Source of the DNA: Stercorarius parasiticus | Lineage: Eukaryota; Chordata; Aves; Charadriiformes; Stercorariidae | Direction: 5' to 3' | DNA length: 64,000 nt | Assembly (NCBI GenBank): GCA_013396915.1 | Contig: VWZL01003474.1 | Span: forward strand, 8,843 to 72,842 | Shown here: positions 39,569 through 52,737 of the stretch, piece by piece | How positions within the stretch are numbered: the first letter of the stretch is position 1 | Layout: each line of letters starts with the position of its first letter | Made by a program: the position numbers and the translations under genes | Notes under the pieces: generated by a model | Database searches by the model: none | Seen by the model: only the letters and a program-made list of their open reading frames with translations | What the model was told of the DNA's origin: nothing

Positions 39569-42500
39569 GAAAGTGTGGCATGAAACACTTGACTGAGTAT
39601 AAATTTATAAACAGCTCTTGATGTATGTGAAATTTTTGGCAAGGTTTACCAAATAATGCAATTCACAGTACACTTAATTTAGGAATGTTTGCTCATTGGT
39701 TTTTATATTAATTTTTAAAAAAGAGTTGATGAACTTCCAAATCATAAATGATGGCTTTTTATCAATTATAAAATATTATGAATTTGCAATCTTTTTATTC
39801 TAGTACTCAAGGAACTGCCAGCTATTTAAAACTGTACCTTTATCAGTATTCACAAAGTTTAACAAAAATAAATACAATTTTGAGGTTGTCTTTGGCATGT
39901 CGTAATTCAAGGCAATAGTATCTTTTAGCAGCACAGTGCAAAGAAAAACAACATACCATACAATGCACTACTAGATTCAGCCTTACAAGAAGAAGAGGAC
40001 GTAGTACAATGCAAACTTTAATGTCAATATATACAGAGCTTTAAAGAAAACATTTTTTTTTTAAAATTAAATGAAATAAATACAGTATGATACAAAATCC
40101 ACAATATGCTTAGAGAAAGAAATGACAGTTACAATATCTGATAACGGGGACCTTTTGTATAATTTCATCTTTGAAGTACCTCAGAGAGCATGTAATTCAT
40201 TGCACACTGTTTTCAATTAATGCCCTTTCTTAAATTGAGATTTATAGCCAGTCATGTGCCAGAAGAGTTTTAGCTCTAATCAGAGTGTCAGTGCAAGATG
40301 CCAAAGTGCTTGGGATATTATGACAATGTAATCATGTAGCAAACACTGCTCATAAGCCTAATGCAAAACACACAAAATAGGAACACTTTGTCCTGCAAAG
40401 GAGATCCACCTCGAGCATCTTTTCAGTTCTCACATAAAAAAAGCCCCAAAACAGGATTCAATGTTATTCAAACTCGCTATTGGTAATACAGTATTGCCCA
40501 AATCTTAGTTATTAAGAAACATCATCAATTAAATATCTTTCAAAGCTTTCAAAGAAAGTTTGCTTTCATTACATAGGAAAAGTCTCAAGAAAACCAGTCA
40601 CCGATTATTTTGGGGGGGGACTTCTAATTACGTAAGTTATTATAAAACTCAAGTTAGCTTTAGCTATACAATAAATGTGGGGTTTTCTAAAATTTGTATT
40701 CATTCTTCTATTCCCAAAGGAAAATGTAGACTTACCAACAACAACATAATTTGGGGGAGTAAACATTTAAAAAAAATACACTGAAGTAGGGTCAAACAGT
40801 ACTCAGAATGTGCTTAATTAAAGGGGTGTTTATGCAGAAGGATGGTACGGTGTGGATGACAGCGGAGGTGTCTTACCAACAGGTATCAAAACACACCCCA
40901 GAAAGTTTTTCAATCAACTTTCAAGTAGAGTTGTTGTTTTTTGTTTTTTTTTTTTAAATCATATTGGGCTCCCACAGGATTACATAAGGGCTCTATTATC
41001 ACGGCTTCAGAAGCCTTCTGAAAACTTTGAGGAAGAAAAATCTGCTCCTCCCTACCCTCCCACAAACATTTGCAAACTTCCAATTCTGAATAGGACTGAA
41101 AAAACTTAAGTGCTACAGAAGTACATAAAACCCCATGTTTGCATTGATGTTTTAGCCTAATTTCATGGATACAAATCAGGATAATTACTATAGTATTGTG
41201 TAATTCATTTAACTCAATTCTTACAAAGTATCTCAACTTTTTAATTGTAACATTTGAGGGCAGAGAGCTGAGTACTGGATGCAGCAATCTGTCACTGCAA
41301 ATGGCCAGTTTTTAAGTATATTGCAAGTAACTTCCAATTGTTGAAGTTTGCTAGAGTAATTTTAACTATTGGACATATTAAGATTAGCTTTGGAAAATGA
41401 ATTAAAACATGGAAGACAGAATTCAAGCTCAATATGACTGACTCGGGTGAGTTCTAGATGCAAGGAGAACACTCAAACCATATTACAACATAGGCCTCAG
41501 CTGGAGAGTACGTTTAGACCACCTACACCTTAGGCTCTTCGCATGGTCGAAGAGAATTTGCTAGTTTTAAGCATAATGGGGGAAAAAACCCACACAACAT
41601 GCTAACAACGGCATTGAGACTACACAAGCCACAAAACAGTGGCTTAAATGAATCCACCCATGGGAATGCTCTCGGGTATGGGCACTCTTCATTATGCACC
41701 CACCACTGTCTGATATTGATGCATAGCTTTTGGATACAACAGAGCTCCTCACTTTGTATCAAAAGGATAACTGAAGATAGAAATTGCGATATCAAAGGGG
41801 TGAAAGAACAGCAAAACGTGTCAGGAGCTTGCTCCAGCTATAGCTGATGTCTGTGGGGATCTACTCTCTTTAGTGAGTATCTCTCAGGCTCTATGTGCAC
41901 TTGAGAACTAGCACTTATTTATAATTGCCATTATCAAACATCAGAGAAGCTATGCTGCTGGCATTAACAGAAGCAATATCCAAAATATTCTATAATTTAA
42001 GATATTAATTAGTTCTCTGGAAATTCCTCTTACTATATAGTATGTACAGCTACTTCTTTGTAATTATAAGCCTGTGTAAAAATTTCACTTTTTTTTTTTA
42101 AAGAGTAAATCAGTAAGATAGAAAGATTGTAACTAGTTTGTAATCTTGAACTGTTCGGAGATGATATGAAAGTGAAACAATGTCCACTAACCGTTCACTC
42201 CAGCCAAGAGCAGGTTCAAACTAAGTGTTCTTCCATTTCAAACATTTAACTGATTACTCATGAGCAGACCATGCTACTTTTACGTAATTGCTTAACTGAA
42301 CAAAACCTGTTTGAAAAAAAGGATGAGAAGTATGCAAGAAATTCTAAGAGTAGTATCACAAAGATGATGATCACTGAATACTATGTAGTAAAAGTAAACT
42401 GCAAGTGAACTCTTTCGTATCCCTGCATATCCAAAAAGGTTTCAAAGACTGATATGCTGAAATATTCACAGCAAGTGAACTTCCCCCCCCAATTAATGAT

Positions 42501-45233
42501 TAAAATTGGCACACCAGGGTACACTGCCCAGCCTGTCAGATATAACAAAGGTTTCTGTCCATATGTTTTCCTTGTAGTAATAAAACTTTGTAATGTCCCA
42601 GTCACTAAAACCTTGCTTTAACCCCAGGAGTACCACTTGCACTAGAGGCTAGCAATGATACAAAACCAGCAGGGATAACTTTATAGGGGATGTTTTAAAT
42701 TCTTTGCTAAGAATCAGAATATCCATCTTGTTTGTGTACTTTTTCCTCTTACCACCTTTGTGCTGCACACCAAGAAGAACTTAAGTACCTTCAGCTGCTT
42801 TTGTGCAAAATGCTTTTAAGGTGCTTATAATGTGGTGCTTCTAAGCAAGCTAAAAGAAAATACCAATATAAACACTGCTAAATGATTCATGAATAAAGCC
42901 ATTAAAGACCAGCTGCTACCTTACGGGAAAGCTGAAGACAATTCACATTTGACACTTTAGTTGTGTTCCACGCCTTCCATTACCCTCTATCTCCAACACA
43001 GTTTTTTTATTAGTACATTTCAACCCACATTATACCTTGACCTTGGCTAAGGTGGCTTTATTTCTACCATTTTGTTTTGTTTTTTTTTCCTCTTAGAGTG
43101 AATTCAAATTCTTCTGGCAGTCATTTGTAAATTTACAAAAAAATTATACTGAGAAACTACAGATAAGAGGTTTACAGGCATTCTCGCTGGCAAAGGTCTT
43201 CAGTAATGAAAAGAAGGATGAACCAGATGCATAAGGGGCAGATTTTGTACTAAACAATATGTTTTCCAGGAAGCGGTTTTGTTCTTTGATAAGCTTTCAA
43301 GCGTTTCAAACAGGCACCTCAAAACTAGGCACAAATGGCCCCTAAAGCTTCCAACATCTATCAAACACTCAAGAAATTTAGTATGGGGTATGTTCTGCAT
43401 GATACAAATAGCACACCTATGTTTGCTATATTCATTAAGTCTCAAATCTACATATATTCATACCTAAGTATTTGGCCAGATAATTTCCATCTTCCCCCAC
43501 CACAACAAAAGAAAGCAGCTTATCTAATAGTACTTCCAATGCCACCAAGTACTTCACAGGTATAAGCAAAAACCAGCCAGCACCCTCTGCCTTTTAAGAT
43601 CTGAGTTACTACTGCCACTCTCAGCAGTTGGGCCAGAATTCTCCTGAAAGCTTTTTTTTTTTCCCCCTGTCTCAAAATGTCAAGTTCTGCCATCACTGGT
43701 GTCTCACAACTGGCTACGAAATGTATCTGAAACAGGAAATTCAATGATGGCAAATCAGTCTGAACTACATTTGATTTTTGGTCGCTTGGATTCTCTAACT
43801 GTTCGCAGTCTAGCTGTTGGTCACTAATATAATTAATATATATAAAATGCGTATCATCCTACTATGACAGTACAATTGCACAATAGTGTCTACAACTTCT
43901 GAAAATACTTTTAAGCTCATCATCTCTGAATGCATTAGTTCCCAGTCTATTAGTGGTTAGTGCTGGTTTTGAGTCAGAAAACCCAAGATAATTCTGGCCC
44001 TGAAATTAATTTCCTCTCCATCACAGCATTTAGAAACAGCTGAAGTCCTAACATCAAGACAGAGAGGGCAAGCAGATATTGTCAGTAACTTGTCCATAAC
44101 TGAAGTTTCTTGGTCAGAATTCCCTTATCTGGGCACACTGCAAGGCCTATTTATTTTCCCAAGCTACCCCTATAGTTAGGCAAACAGAATTTTGCATTTA
44201 TGTTCTGTAATATTTGTACATGCGGCAAGAGATTCAGATAGAAGCAACGTTCTATAAAAATCAAATAAATAAAAAATTAACTCCACGTGCCAAGTTTGTT
44301 ATAATAAAGTGTCAGTTTGTCTTACATGCCAAATAAACTTAATATTGGGTATTTGCAGTGGAAACGACTGCTGAGGAAACAGTAACATAGTCATTGTACA
44401 CATGGACAGACAATATAAATAATAAAAACTCTTGGATTACATGATGTTCTCTTAAAGTGGTACCAACGTTATTTAGATCCTTAATTTTGACAGTTTATAC
44501 ACATACTTACTTTCTCCAGCTCAGTGCAGGACACAATACCATTTGTGGTAACAACTAGAAATGTTCATTTCCCTGTAAAAGGCCATTTGTTAATTAGCAT
44601 TTCTTTTGGGTCACAAGTGATCAAATCAAGTTTATGGGTAAAGTGCGGAATCTTACACATCCCTTTTGTTTGTATTTTCACATAAACTTACCAGTTACTG
44701 GCACCATGCAAACACAGACCTTCCAAATTAACACTAATGCATTTAACACTGGCACAGTACATTAGTCAGCTTTTCATAATAGTAATGAACAAGTTAAAGG
44801 AATTAAGTGCCCAATTACAAAATTAAGAACTTGTCCTTCACAACAGGGTCTAAAGGTGTGAAGAAAAGAAAACTTACACTGACACTTTATGTACAACTTG
44901 GTCGTTGGCAACGGTCCCCTAAACCATTTTTTAAATGAACCCAGCAGAACTATACAGAATGTGAAATAATATTTGCAACAGATCTCTTAAAGGACAGTGT
45001 AGAGAAATTCATTATGGTGTACCTGATGTTTAAATTAACTTAACAGATACGGTCTGTAAAACAACACAGTATGAACCTGTGGATTTTTTTTTTTCTTTTT
45101 AAAAAATGGACTTTTACAGAATTCAAGTAGTGTAGCAGGAAACCATAGATGCCTTTTGATCACAGGTCAGGCAAAATAGAGCCACTTATTGGATTTTCCC
45201 CTTGCTTCTGCTTGCTAAGGTGTCCCAGTGGAT
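39563..45233 (-). other. RPS6KA6: Probable RPS6KA6 3' UTR and immediate downstream sequence
   Basis: The 5.7 kb to the left of the stop codon is continuous AT-rich unique sequence without recognised transposons or exon-like coding. Minus-strand AATAAA hexamers (TTTATT on the plus strand) occur at about 44150, 43057, 43006, 39794 and 39563. Any could be a polyadenylation signal, and the farthest sets the left limit given here. A long 3' UTR is known for mammalian RPS6KA6. Transcript ends cannot be fixed from sequence alone. Confidence 0.4.
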
Positions 45234-45359
45234 CTATAAGTCTGTTGATGTTAACTTTTTCATGCTCCGTCGCTGAGCTAAACTTGAGGCTGCAACAGGC
45301 TCTAACACTGGCTGAAATGTCTTGTGATTCAGTGCAGAATATGTAGCAGCCATGGCTCC
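45234..45359 (-). CDS. RPS6KA6: RPS6KA6 terminal coding exon with stop: alpha-L, ERK docking site
   Basis: 126 nt: [41 protein letters not shown], then TAG at 45236-45234. The Tyr of ATYSAL corresponds to the autoinhibitory Tyr707 of RSK2. LAQRRxxKK is the ERK docking (D) motif. The last residues T-D-L fit a class I PDZ ligand, as proposed for other RSKs. [19 protein letters not shown] is the strongest RSK4 signature in the window. Acceptor TTCCCTAG. Confidence 0.96.
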   Translation of the reverse strand, partial: GAMAATYSALNHKTFQPVLEPVAASSLAQRRSMKKLTSTDL

Positions 45360-46206
45360 CTAGGGAACAATGAAACATATAAAAGGCTGTGATTTTTATC
45401 CCAAAATAAAGCAATTTAATATTAAATTCTTAATTAACTATACAAAAAAACAGACTCATAGCAGGTCATGCGCATTCTCTAAAGTTTTGAAAAAAAAAAA
45501 CAAACTTGTTGCTGAATCCTCCAGGTTTCTAAGCACGGGTGTCTGACATTTTCTTTCACATTCCTTAGATGTAGGAGTACCCTTTTAATGTGGGTCAGAA
45601 TTAATATCTTCCAAGCAACATTAGCATCAATTTATCAAATACAGCCACTTCAGTGGTTACTCAGGTCCTGACTTATGAAGACAACACAATTAAGACTGGC
45701 TATCACAGGTCTTTGGTTTTTGAATCCAATAAAAATAATTAAGTCAACTTAAATGCCTGCATGCAGCAGAATGTTTGTGTGTCACAAGTCAAAAACACAG
45801 AACAAACACAGAAAATACCAATGGAAAAAGTGTAGCATAGTTTATTGATTTATGTTAGGAAGCACGACATAAGTCAGTCATACAGTCATAGAAACAAATC
45901 CCAAAAGATTTCTTGAATAAGAATGCTAGGAGACCTGTGGCAGGCTCAGTCTCAGACAACTGTGTTATCAGGTTTCTATATAGCCAAAGCTACCATAATC
46001 TTTGAAAACAAAACACCTCGAAAAATTAGTTTACCAATAATTCGTCTGCTTTTGTAACTTAAATATGTATGTTCTAGGAAAAACAAAAGAAAGCTTATTT
46101 ATTTTCTAAAGAAAAGAAAAACTAGTTCTGCCTGTAGCTCTAAAAGTGACCCAATTCACTGTGCACCCACCAGCTCAAGCAACGTTTCACCTTCAGGTTG
46201 TTTTAC
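45360..46206 (-). other. RPS6KA6: RPS6KA6 last intron
   Basis: 847 bp intron before the terminal coding exon. AT-rich, no repeat family recognised. Confidence 0.8.
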
Positions 46207-46347
46207 CTTTACTAGATGTGGTGCATCTTGTCTGTTTAGCTGATAATGTGGCAACTGGTCCCTACAGGCTATCCACGAATGTTTTAATACTTGCTCTGCT
46301 GTATACCGCTGATGTGGATCTACATGAAGCATATGTGATAACAAGTC
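46207..46347 (-). CDS. RPS6KA6: RPS6KA6 exon: C-terminal kinase end and start of autoinhibitory helix
   Basis: 141 nt, 47 codons, phase 0: [64 protein letters not shown] is subdomain XI. The following residues lead into the alpha-L helix that occupies the substrate groove in inactive RSKs. [16 protein letters not shown] is RSK4-like, while [13 protein letters not shown] matches RSK2 as I remember it, suggesting retention of an ancestral state. Acceptor TTATCTAG, donor AAG|GTAAAA. Confidence 0.95.
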
Positions 46348-48270
46348 CTAGATAAAAATGAAAACCATACATATTATTCAGTTAAAATAACCATATGCAG
46401 ACTTTAAAGCATTAATTATGGCAGCAATGAAAAAAGTACCCTATGTGGCAGGGATTAACACAATGCAAACACACACAAAAAATCAGCAGATAAATTGGAT
46501 CGTTCTGTGCCTTGACACCACAGAAGTCTGAAAACAATGTGTTGTACTATTTAATCAGTTTAACAGAGCAAGCCTTTATTGTAAAGAAACTTACTGCTGT
46601 TTGTGTGTTTCATACTTCAGTTTATTTATTATTTATATGATCTTTAAAAGACTAGAAACCCTATTAAAATTTAGCAGATAGCTTTTTTCCATAAAATCTA
46701 TTATTTGCAAATGTCTCTCCTCTTGTACTACACATTTTGGGTCTGCTGACTACATATTACAATTGAATTCATATATAGTGATAATACTATCAAAGAATTT
46801 TTCCTTTCAGGAGCTATATAAAGACTAAAGCCAACAGAAATGGACACTTGGTTTTGCCTGTTTAGAAGCATCAGCAATAAGCTACTAATTACAACGTTGG
46901 TCAAAGAAGAGCTGGGTGGGAAGGGCACAGAAGAGAGACAGGAATAGCTTGAAAGAACACAAAATATGAACAAGCTGACAGAATGTTCCCTTTGTTTTAG
47001 GTACAAAATGTTAAGCATTCTTAAAAATACAGAAGTGAATTACTTGTGCTAAGACAGCATCAGCCAACAAGTATTCTGAATCACTCCTACTGAAATGAAC
47101 AAATAGTGCAGTTCCAAAGGATCAGGAAAAAATTTAATATTAATGCCAAGCTTTATAAAAGGTAACAGTGGCAACTAAGATACCTACAGACCAGGCCAAC
47201 ACCAAACCCAGAAAACACATGCAGTAATCAATGAGAGATGCAGTCTTTAAATAAAAGGACAGCTGCGTAATACAGCTAATCAAGATTTTTGGCAAGATAT
47301 ACAGATACATTTGTGGTTCTGAGTGTACTAACAAAGACAAAAGACCTGATGACTTCAGCATCGAATGCCATTTAAGAAATTGCACCACAAAAGAATTAAC
47401 CTATTAACACAAGACTAGTTAGCTACTAGCACTAACAGGTAATTGTAAAAAGTCATCCTTCCATTTAAGGAATCCCACAAAACCACCTAATTTTGGTCCG
47501 ATAAAAACAAGGAATAAAAAAACTGTGATGATTAGAAAAGCCTATACTGGGACCTACCTTAGTTAAAATCTTTATCAGTGACCTGAGGGAAGGAAGAGAG
47601 TGCACTCTTGCTAAGTCTGCAGTGGGGCATCAGACTGGAGGCATGGGGAAAGAGCTAATGAGTTCAAGGGCAGGGCAGCTGTCCAAAGGGACCTAGGCAG
47701 GATGGAGTAATGGGCTAACCAGAGCCACACAAAATTCAGCAAGGACAAATGTAAAGTCCTGCGCTTGGAAAGGAAGAAATTGTCATCAAGGTACAGGGTG
47801 GGGACTGACTGTCTGGGGACCAGCTTTGCTGAGAAGGATCGGGAGGTTTTGGTAGGCAGCAAACTGAACCTGAACTACCAGTGTGACCTGGCGTCCAAGA
47901 CAACTGTCAGCATGGTCAAAGGAATAGAGACAGAGCACAAAGTAAAACAAGAGATGTTCTGGCTTGAAATTAGGAGAAACTTTTTCCTCATTACAGCAGT
48001 CCAGCAGTGGAAAAGGCTGTCCAGGCAAACTGTTCAGTCTCCATCCCTGGAAGTTTCTAAAGCCAGACTGAATAAAGCCCTGAGCTACCTGGTCAGATCT
48101 CATAGTTGACCCTGCTTTGAGCAGGAGGTGGGACTAGGTGACCTCACTGGAATAAAGTTTGCAGATAATAATAGCAAACTACTGTGTTAGACTAGTCTAT
48201 TTTATAAAGTTCAGTAAACGTTCATTTGAATACCACAAAAATACAGTAACAAAACAAAACACATTTACAC
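46348..48270 (-). other. RPS6KA6: RPS6KA6 intron hosting a CR1 element
   Basis: 1,923 bp intron. About 610 bp of it (47540-48150) is an old CR1 LINE 3' fragment lying antisense to the gene. The remainder is AT-rich unique sequence. Confidence 0.85.
47540..48150 (+). mobile_element. CR1 LINE 3' fragment, older copy
   Basis: The text follows the CR1 3' region in order: a block like 'ctttatcagtgacctg', 'gcagtggggcatcagactgg', 'agggacctaggcaggatgga', 'gtaaagtcctgcgcttgg', then the late blocks 'attaggagaaactttttcc' and 'gagcaggaggtgggactagg'. It stops before the usual ATTCTRTG tail. Many differences from the remembered consensus suggest an old insertion. The 114-residue frame at 47765-48109 is element sequence and not a host gene. 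It lies antisense in an RPS6KA6 intron. Confidence 0.85.
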
Positions 48271-48388
48271 CTTTGCTGCATCTGAAACAGTGTCCCAGTT
48301 GCCTCCACTTAAAGAGAATTTTCCACTGCCTATCCGTACCAGGATCTCCTCTGGAGTATCATTAGGACCATTGGCAAATGGAGTATAG
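48271..48388 (-). CDS. RPS6KA6: RPS6KA6 exon: C-terminal kinase alpha-G region
   Basis: 118 nt: one base completes Gly, then [39 protein letters not shown]. This is the alpha-G segment and following loop of the CAMK-like domain. Its downstream intron, toward 46347, carries a CR1 insertion. Acceptor TTTCAACAG, donor AAG|GTGTAA, a slightly unusual +4 to +6. Confidence 0.95.
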
Positions 48389-50075
48389 CTGTTGAAAGAA
48401 AAAACAAAGATAACAAAACGTCACCTCGTTATAGGTAAGAAGCTGCAAGAAATTGGCAAAGTCTCATGAATCTTTCTAAGCAGATATTCCACTGCTGACA
48501 GAAACCCACTATATACTATTACATACTACTTATATTAGCATTTCATCTTCGAAACTATATTTCCCCCCCCCCCCATAATTGTGGTTAATCAAGTAGAATA
48601 AACAGGAAATGCAGACTAAAAAAAGTCTTAAGTTAGTATAATGCATTCTAATCAGTGCAGACTTTCAAGTTAAATAGAAGCAATTCATAAACACAAAATT
48701 ATGCTAGATTACCAAAGCATCTAAAGTAATCCAAACCTGGAACAGTACTCTAACAGAATGGCCCAATAAAGCTGATGTAATATTGTGTTTAGGGTATGTG
48801 CATTTAATTAGACAGAGAACGGGCACAATGTACATACAGCTATCATTTGAGGAAAGGCTACAAGAAAATTTTCACTCATTAAACCAGAAGATCATTTGTT
48901 TTGGAGGCTTATAACAGTTTACAGGGTTTCCTGTAAATTTGGCTTACTTTCTACAAATCCTACTGCAATGAACTCAAAAGAACTAAATTGGCAAATCTGA
49001 AAACTGATCTGAACCACTTAAATACACCTTTTAACAACATCAAGAGTATTACAATATTATGGCATCTCCTATGGTCATTGGCTAGTACCAAGTTAGTTTT
49101 AACTACAAAACCCAAATCTTACTCAGATTAAGTAGTTACATCATAATACTCCTTAGATTTCAAATTAGCTTGCAAACAATAATAATTAAGCTTCATGCAT
49201 CCTATCTTAGTACTTTGAAAGCTCTGCATAGAAGATCAACCAGCGTCATCAATTGAGGTTTAAGAACCTAGTTAGTTCTAATCTTTCAGTTGATGAGCTT
49301 AAGAGGAACAAAACAGAATGACAGGAATTCATGCTGGACCATTCCTCCCCCTGCTTTTGACCTGCCATACCTTTTGTTCAGACAACATTTCTCAAGTGTG
49401 CAGGCAGTGTATTGCCCAATAACTGCATACTTGCACTTAAATCATACAGCAATCTGAGTTTTTAAGACAGAACTGTAGCAGTAGTGGTAATTTCACATGT
49501 AGAAGTACAAATTTATCAAGAGGAACAGTTTCCAATAGATAGTATTTATCTATAAGACAAAAAAAATCTGGTATTTTTCTGTTAGAGCAGAATCCAGAAA
49601 ACCTTTTATAGTTCAGCCACTAAGTATTTCATAGTGCTTAATATAAGTTTAGAGTTCTAGAAAACTTAAGAGGTTACTAAGTCAGTGTGTTCTACAAAAA
49701 GGCCAGGAGTCAAGCCTGTGGCAAGAGATACAAGAAGGTGGACTACAAAGGTACTAAGGTGGGGAGGGGACAAGAGGCAGAAGGAGAAAGAAGAAAACCA
49801 CCACATACTTCCATAGGCTAAATTCTCTCCTGGAAACTGGGGAGAGTCTTTGGCATCCCCCAGTCATGTACTATAAAAGAGAGAAGCCTTGAACCTACCT
49901 ATAAGATAAGCCTAGTTTATGTACGCATTTACTTTAGCTTCCTGTTCCACTTCAGTGTCTTTGTCATTCTGCATTCAAATCAATGACGTAACATTTTACA
50001 ATTTTAATGAAAGCATGGATTCATGCAGCATGCTGGAATTTTAGGTAAACAAAAAAGCTAAGAAATATTTCTCAC
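48389..50075 (-). other. RPS6KA6: RPS6KA6 intron
   Basis: 1,687 bp intron with a 12-base C homopolymer at 48563-48574. No transposon or exon recognised. Confidence 0.8.
48563..48574. repeat. C homopolymer (12)
   Basis: Twelve consecutive C in an RPS6KA6 intron. Confidence 0.9.
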
Positions 50076-50152
50076 CCTGCCAGCATTGTGTAAAGAAGAA
50101 CACCCAAGCTCCATATGTCACAAGCAGCATCATATCCCTGTCTCATGAGAAC
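50076..50152 (-). CDS. RPS6KA6: RPS6KA6 exon: C-terminal kinase alpha-F
   Basis: 77 nt encoding VLMRQGYDAACDIWSLGVLL and YTMLA, then GG of a split Gly codon. DIWSLGVLLYTML is the conserved alpha-F helix of CAMK-type kinases. It follows FVAPE directly and runs into GYTPFANG of the next exon. Acceptor GTTTTATAG, donor GG|GTGAGA. Confidence 0.95.
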
Positions 50153-51171
<1,019 letters not shown>

Positions 51172-51330
51172 TCCTTGGCAGTGCAGGTAGTCCACAGTCT
51201 TGGCTATAGTGTATAATACAGCACTGGCCTCTCGTTCTGAGAAGAACTTCTGTCTGAGAATTCGATCAAGCAACTCTCCTCCTTTCATCAGTTCAGTGAC
51301 AAGGTATATATATCTACCATCATCATACAC
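51172..51330 (-). CDS. RPS6KA6: RPS6KA6 exon: C-terminal kinase hinge, alpha-D and alpha-E
   Basis: 159 nt, 53 codons, phase 0. [20 protein letters not shown] contains the gatekeeper Thr (RSK2 Thr493), which with the P-loop Cys forms the FMK-selectivity pair. It then runs [18 protein letters not shown] to TVDYLHCQG. Several positions, such as the [11 protein letters not shown] stretch, look closer to RSK2 than to my memory of human RSK4. Acceptor CTCATCAG, donor GGA|GTGAGT. Confidence 0.95.
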
Positions 51331-51939
51331 CTGATGAGAAGTTTAACAAGCACATACACATATAAATGAAAGTTACAGACTAGATTGTTCACCTCTTCAC
51401 ATATGAGCATAAAGCACAAACAGCAGGGACCAAAAAATTTAATTCTGCAATTCAGGAGTCTTAAAGCATGAAGTATAAGAAAGCACTGAGGTAGTCAGTT
51501 GTTAATTAGATTCAGAATTAAGTTTTTCAGTCTAGAAACTTCCGTTGTAAGAGGAGAGTAGTCCTACCACTCCCTATTGCTCTTCCCCTCCATGGACAAT
51601 TTTTAGCTGCTGACACTTTGCATACACAGGACAACATGGAACTGCTTTTTCAGATTCAGATTACCAACACATTAGCTACTCATTTGAAATAAGAGGAAAT
51701 GCGACATTTCTAACCTTTACATTATTTCTCACTTCAAGTTCACTAAACAGCATTTATAACAAATTAATATCAGGACAATGTAATATTTTGAAATACCCAA
51801 CACTTTACTGTATGTGCTGCTCTCCTAATATATTTTACTATGTAAAAGAAATTTAATAAATTCCAATAAACTCCCTACATCTATATTTATTTATTGACCA
51901 CTGTGTAATAAGAGGTAGCAGAGAAAAAGAGGTACATAC
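51331..51939 (-). other. RPS6KA6: RPS6KA6 intron
   Basis: 609 bp intron, AT-rich, no repeat recognised. Confidence 0.8.
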
Positions 51940-52029
51940 ATCCTTTAAAGTAATAATATTTGGATGTTGTCCGTAACGCATGAGGATCTCAATTTCTTCT
52001 GAGGGATCCCTCTTACTTTTATCAATTAT
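51940..52029 (-). CDS. RPS6KA6: RPS6KA6 exon: C-terminal kinase alpha-C
   Basis: 90 nt, 30 codons, phase 0: [20 protein letters not shown], then [16 protein letters not shown] carries the alpha-C glutamate that pairs with the VAVK lysine of the preceding exon. Acceptor CTTTGCAG, donor GAT|GTATGT. The sequence is nearly identical to the RSK family consensus. Confidence 0.95.
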
Positions 52030-52611
52030 CTGCAAAGTATAGCAACAGAAAAAACAACTTGTCTAAACAAAGTCTATTTAATAAAGATTTTTTTTTTTTA
52101 ATTTATATTCTCACTTCAACAACAGCATAAAAAAAAGTTCCTAGAGTTCATTACTTCTTACTAATCATGACTAATTAATCTTCCAGCTTCACATCCCAGT
52201 GTTTATTCATTTCTTGCTCTATCCTTGCTACCAGTTAACACTGTGTCATTAACGCAGTCTATTCCGCTCCAATGTTCAAGGAAAATAAAATGGATTGTCT
52301 GAAGCACCACTGCTTCCCTGGAATCCAGCTCCACCCTTGTTGCTCTTATTTTACTTCAGGCATGCTCATCATCATACAATATTTTCAAGCTTCAAGACTG
52401 TAATTGCAAAGCCAGTTCTTCAAGGCCATAACTTTACCCACAAGAAGAGCTACAGAAGCCAATACACAATTTAAACAAATGAAGAAAATACTGTTTTTCA
52501 TTTCTCACAGCATGTAAACAGCTATAGTAACAAGAAAATTCATGCATTTAAATTTGCAAGTCTACTACACAATAATTTCAGAACTGTCACAGTGAAATTT
52601 ATTCAAAATAC
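52030..52611 (-). other. RPS6KA6: RPS6KA6 intron
   Basis: 582 bp intron between the P-loop exon and the alpha-C exon, with a short T-run near 52088. Nothing else seen. Confidence 0.8.
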
Positions 52612-52737
52612 CTTCACAGCAAACTCCATATTTGTAGCTATGTGTATACATCGCTTGCAAACAGAGTAGGAACCAACACCAATATCTTCCTTCAGTTCAT
52701 ATACATCAGTAAACTGTGCGCTGTTTCCATGAAGTTG
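52612..52737 (-). CDS. RPS6KA6: RPS6KA6 exon: C-terminal kinase P-loop and VAVK lysine
   Basis: 126 nt, 42 codons, phase 0 at both ends: [18 protein letters not shown], glycine loop [12 protein letters not shown], and FAVK with the ATP-anchoring lysine. The first Cys of SVCKRC is the RSK-specific P-loop cysteine (RSK2 Cys436) targeted by FMK-type covalent inhibitors. The acceptor is AAG directly after 11 T, with a (TG)6 tract upstream. Skipping this exon would keep frame but remove the P-loop and lysine. Donor AAG|GTATTT. Confidence 0.95.

Noticed and set aside
47765..48109. 114-residue plus-strand frame inside the RPS6KA6 locus
   Set aside because: It lies entirely within the CR1 3' region and is not a host gene.
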